DNA from: Comamonadaceae bacterium
GTDB taxonomy: Bacteria; Pseudomonadota; Gammaproteobacteria; Burkholderiales; Burkholderiaceae_C
Reading direction: 5' to 3'
Assembly: GCA_947455585.1 (NCBI GenBank)
Contig: CANGOY010000069.1
Span: 1 to 8,674, forward strand
DNA: 8,674 bases
Below the pieces are notes generated by a model that saw nothing but the letters and a program-made list of their open reading frames with translations, was not told where the DNA came from and made no database searches. Below are positions 7,199-8,674 of the stretch, piece by piece. Made by a program: the position numbers and the translations under genes. Position 1 is the first letter of the stretch. Each line of letters begins with the position of its first letter.

Positions 7199-7372
7199 GC
7201 CATTATTTTACGGGTTTCCCCCTATTCTTGCTTCATTCTGACAGCGTTTAGGTAACGGCCTCTAAATTTATAGACCAGTATTTAGATAAAGACCTAATTC
7301 AAGGAGCGCTTCACAGCTGTAAAAATAGCTCATCTCTTCGGAAATCTCTCAGCACACTAACAATCTAACTAC
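7199..7372. promoter_or_regulatory. Divergent intergenic region, presumed promoters for the GNAT and hydrolase genes
   Basis: This AT-rich stretch separates two divergently read genes, so it should hold a promoter in each direction. On the minus strand TATAAA (7272-7267) is a good -10 hexamer but lacks a convincing -35 at the right distance. On the plus strand TTCAAG (7298-7303) and AAAAAT (7321-7326) have 17-nt spacing but are poor matches. I cannot assign either promoter firmly. An 8-bp palindrome, ACAGCTGT, lies at 7313-7320. No small gene or RNA is recognisable. Confidence 0.5.
7261..7286. repeat. Operator-like inverted repeat in the divergent region
   Basis: The arms TCTAAAT (7261-7267) and ATTTAGA (7280-7286) are a perfect 7-bp inverted repeat with a 12-nt spacer. 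The arm centres are 19 bp apart, close to two helical turns, as expected for a dimeric regulator. The repeat overlaps the TATAAA -10 candidate of the leftward gene. Binding by any regulator is inference, and no regulator gene is present in the window. The arms are AT-rich, so chance is a real alternative. Confidence 0.4.
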
Positions 7373-8290
7373 ATGCACACATTGCCCAACGGAATTATTT
7401 TCTTTGAAAGAGGATGGCTCTCATCGAACAATGTTCTCCTTCACGATGACACGCAATCCATTCTGATTGATTCTGGCTATTGGACGCATGCGAAGCAGAC
7501 CGAAGCGCTGATTAAATCTGCATTGCAACAACGTCCCCTTTCGAAACTGCTCAACACACACTTGCACAGCGACCATTGCGGCGGAAATGCCCAGTTACAA
7601 GACACGTTCCCAAATCTTGAAACGCTTATTCCACCAGGGCATGCGTCATATGTTGACAATTGGGATGCGGCAGCATTGACCTACACGCCAACAGGGCAAC
7701 ACTGCCCGCCTTTTACAAAAACAGGCGTTCTTCACGACGGGGATTGTTTCAAAATTACAGGTAAGTCTTGGCGCATTCACGCAGCGCCCGGACATGACCC
7801 ACATTCGATCATCGTTTTCAATGAAAACGACGGCATTTTGATCTCAGCAGATGCGCTTTGGGAAAACGGTTTTGGTGTCGTTTTTCCTGAAATAGAGGGG
7901 TTGAGTGCATTCGATGACGTTGAATCAACACTTCGAGTTATAGAGCGGCTTAATCCTAAGCTTATATTGCCTGGGCATGGGGCTGCATTTACCGATGTAA
8001 AAGGTGCACTATGGAGAGCTCGAACTCGTTTGGAGCAGTTTAGGAATTCACCCGAAAAACACAGTACATATGCGGCAAAAGTTCTTCTTAAGTTTAAGTT
8101 ATTGGAGTTGCAAAAGAGCAAACTCATAGACTATCGTGAGTGGGCGCGATCAACACAATACTTACAAATTCTGCATAAGACGCACTTAAATGCAATGAGT
8201 TTTGACTCGTGGTTTATAGAGCAATGTAAAAGTCTAGAAAAAAGTAAAGCGTGCGCAGTTAATGAAGAATATATTGTGAATATCAATTAA
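7373..8290 (+). CDS. Metallo-beta-lactamase-fold hydrolase
   Basis: This 305-residue cytoplasmic protein has no signal peptide. The metal-binding motif is THLHSDHCGG with H63, H65, D67 and H68. Further ligands are H141 (PGHDPHSI), D160 (LISADALWENG) and H202 (LPGHGAAF), so both metal sites appear complete. The N-terminus LPNGIIFFERGWLSSNNVLL and the SGY turn fit the usual start of this hydrolase group, so the ATG at 7373 is accepted although no Shine-Dalgarno sequence precedes it. A helical C-terminal extension of about 95 residues follows the fold, possibly a small helical or winged-helix-like domain as in some glyoxalase II-like relatives. The substrate is unknown: thioesters, lactones or nucleic acids are all used in the superfamily. 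The gene is AT-richer than its neighbours (21 G+C in 60 bases at 8041-8100, against 42 in 60 at 1081-1140 in glyS). It converges on the rRNA operon. Confidence 0.88.
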   Translation: MHTLPNGIIFFERGWLSSNNVLLHDDTQSILIDSGYWTHAKQTEALIKSALQQRPLSKLLNTHLHSDHCGGNAQLQDTFPNLETLIPPGHASYVDNWDAAALTYTPTGQHCPPFTKTGVLHDGDCFKITGKSWRIHAAPGHDPHSIIVFNENDGILISADALWENGFGVVFPEIEGLSAFDDVESTLRVIERLNPKLILPGHGAAFTDVKGALWRARTRLEQFRNSPEKHSTYAAKVLLKFKLLELQKSKLIDYREWARSTQYLQILHKTHLNAMSFDSWFIEQCKSLEKSKACAVNEEYIVNIN

Positions 8291-8306
8291 TAAAAGCACA
8301 AAACAA

Positions 8307-8334
8307 AAACCCCCACTCGATCGAGTGGGGGTTT
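8307..8334 (-). terminator. Intrinsic terminator of the rRNA operon, usable in both directions
   Basis: This is a perfect 28-nt palindrome: AAACCCCCACTCGA followed by its exact complement. The G+C-rich core is 8310-8331. Read leftward, the direction of the 5S gene, the stem runs into TTTTTGTTTTG, a strong intrinsic terminator, about 15 nt after the 5S 3' end. Read rightward, it begins 16 nt after the hydrolase stop and is followed only by TTTCTG, so it should be weaker there. It probably also keeps the converging transcripts apart. Confidence 0.9.
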
Positions 8335-8348
8335 CTGAGGCTGTAATA

Positions 8349-8463
8349 GCCTGACGATGTCCTACTTTCACACGGGAACCCGCACTATCATCGGCGCTAA
8401 GTCGTTTCACTGTCCTGTTCGAGATGGGAAGGAGTGGTACCAACTTGCTATGGTCATCAGGCA
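8349..8463 (-). rRNA. rrf: 5S ribosomal RNA
   Basis: Read leftward the RNA starts TGCCTGATGACCATAGCAAG and ends near ATCGTCAGGC. Positions 2-10 pair with the 3' end to form the terminal helix (GCCTGATGA with TCGTCAGGC, one G-U pair). The conserved internal blocks CCCATCTCGAACAG and GTGAAACG...TAGCGCCGATG...TAGTG are present in order. The length of about 115 nt fits a proteobacterial 5S. The exact ends are uncertain by 1-2 nt. It lies downstream of the 23S gene on the same strand and just before the terminator. Any open frame across it is spurious. Confidence 0.96.
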
Positions 8464-8469
8464 TAACTT

Positions 8470-8497
8470 GTTGTTACCTTGATCAAATCAAGGCAAC
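8470..8497 (-). repeat. Stem-loop before 5S rRNA in the spacer
   Basis: CCTTGAT (8477-8483) pairs with ATCAAGG (8487-8493) around a 3-nt loop. GTTG (8470-8473) and CAAC (8494-8497) extend the stem across a 3-nt bulge. The structure lies 6 nt outside the 5S 5' end and probably forms in the precursor. Use as a processing signal is inferred. Confidence 0.6.
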
Positions 8498-8545
8498 GAA
8501 TTCATAGAGAGATATCAGATTTTGTTTTTGAATGCGTCACTTGGC

Positions 8546-8576
8546 ATAACTTCCTTGATCAATAGATCAAAGTTAT
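8546..8576 (-). repeat. Stem-loop directly after the 23S rRNA 3' end
   Basis: ATAACT (8546-8551) pairs with AGTTAT (8571-8576), and TTGATC (8555-8560) with GATCAA (8565-8570). This gives a 12-bp stem with a 3-nt bulge and a 4-nt loop. It begins immediately beyond the 23S 3' end. It may take part in maturation of that end or compete with pairing to the 23S 5' leader, which is outside the window. Confidence 0.65.
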
Positions 8577-8577
8577 A

Positions 8578-8674
8578 GGGTCAAGTCGCACGAGCAATTA
8601 GTATCAGTTAGCTTAACGTATTACTACGCTTCCACACCTGACCTATCAACGTCCTGGTCTTGAACGACTCTTTA
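8578..8674 (-). rRNA. rrl: 23S ribosomal RNA, 3' end only
   Basis: Read leftward from the right edge, this is the last 97 or so nucleotides of 23S rRNA. Recognisable blocks are TTGATAGGTCAGGTGTGGAA, GCGTAGTAATACGTTAAGCT and AACTGATACTAATTGCTCGT, ending GCGACTTGACCC. They align by eye with the E. coli 3' end (GTTGAGCTAACCGGTACTAA) and are typical of Burkholderiales. The 3' end is uncertain by a few bases. The rest of the gene lies beyond the right edge. Confidence 0.95.

Larger units (their letters stand above)
8464..8577 (-). other. 23S-5S internal transcribed spacer
   Basis: This is about 114 nt of AT-rich spacer in the rRNA precursor, with no tRNA gene. It holds two stem-loops and two copies of a two-part motif. 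GGCATAACTT occurs at 8460-8469 and 8543-8552, and CCTTGATCAA at 8477-8486 and 8553-8562. The first copy of GGCATAACTT overlaps the 5S 5' end. Between the copies (8494-8542) I recognise nothing. Spacers of this kind carry RNase processing sites, which I cannot place from sequence alone. Confidence 0.85.

Noticed and set aside
8234..8464. A leftward open frame of 76 codons across the terminator and the 5S gene.
   Set aside because: It covers a structural RNA and a terminator palindrome, so it is not a plausible protein gene.
8464..8577. A tRNA or small protein gene in the 23S-5S spacer.
   Set aside because: No cloverleaf, TTCGAAT-type T-loop or supported start codon is visible; the spacer is AT-rich with simple hairpins.
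1..8674. A CRISPR array, insertion sequence, prophage or toxin-antitoxin pair.
   Set aside because: I found no regularly spaced repeats, transposase or integrase motifs, target-site duplications or small paired genes on either strand.

Overview
The window looks like chromosomal DNA of a betaproteobacterium of the order Burkholderiales, most likely family Comamonadaceae (Limnohabitans/Rhodoferax-like). This rests on the gene order corC-lnt-glyQ-glyS-gmhB-plsC, on protein sequences that read like that family, and on the 3' end of the 23S rRNA and the 5S rRNA. The genus is inferred from memory of the families, not from a search. Most protein genes are moderately GC-rich. The gene next to the rRNA operon is visibly AT-richer.

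Layout. Positions 1-6404 hold six tightly packed genes, all read leftward (minus strand). In transcription order they are corC (GTG start at 6404), lnt, glyQ, glyS, gmhB and a plsC-like acyltransferase that runs off the left edge. Gaps are 3 nt (corC-lnt), 64 nt (lnt-glyQ), 17 nt (glyQ-glyS), 9 nt (glyS-gmhB) and a 4-nt ATGA overlap (gmhB-plsC), so this is probably one operon or two overlapping ones. Upstream of it, also leftward, is a GNAT-type acetyltransferase gene. Its best start is an internal ATG at 7147 behind a very strong Shine-Dalgarno sequence. A 225-nt divergent region with an inverted repeat separates it from a rightward metallo-beta-lactamase-fold hydrolase gene (7373-8290). That gene converges on the 3' end of an rRNA operon read leftward: 23S 3' end (right edge), spacer, 5S. 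A perfect 28-nt palindrome between the two serves as a terminator, mainly for the rRNA operon.

How the genes fit together. Three of the leftward genes serve the envelope directly: Lnt completes lipoprotein acylation, GmhB makes an ADP-heptose precursor for the LPS core, and the PlsC-like enzyme acylates lysophosphatidic acid. CorC is a CBS-domain protein usually paired with lnt. GlyQ and GlyS are the two subunits of the heterotetrameric glycyl-tRNA synthetase. So a translation enzyme is embedded in an envelope-assembly operon.

I see no CRISPR array, insertion sequence, prophage or tRNA gene, and no clear new multi-gene system. The points most worth a second look are small. They are the hairpin in place of a ribosome-binding site before glyQ, the duplicated motif and paired hairpins in the 23S-5S spacer, the operator-like inverted repeat in the divergent region, and the AT-rich hydrolase gene beside the rRNA operon. 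No gene-free stretch exceeds 300 bases.
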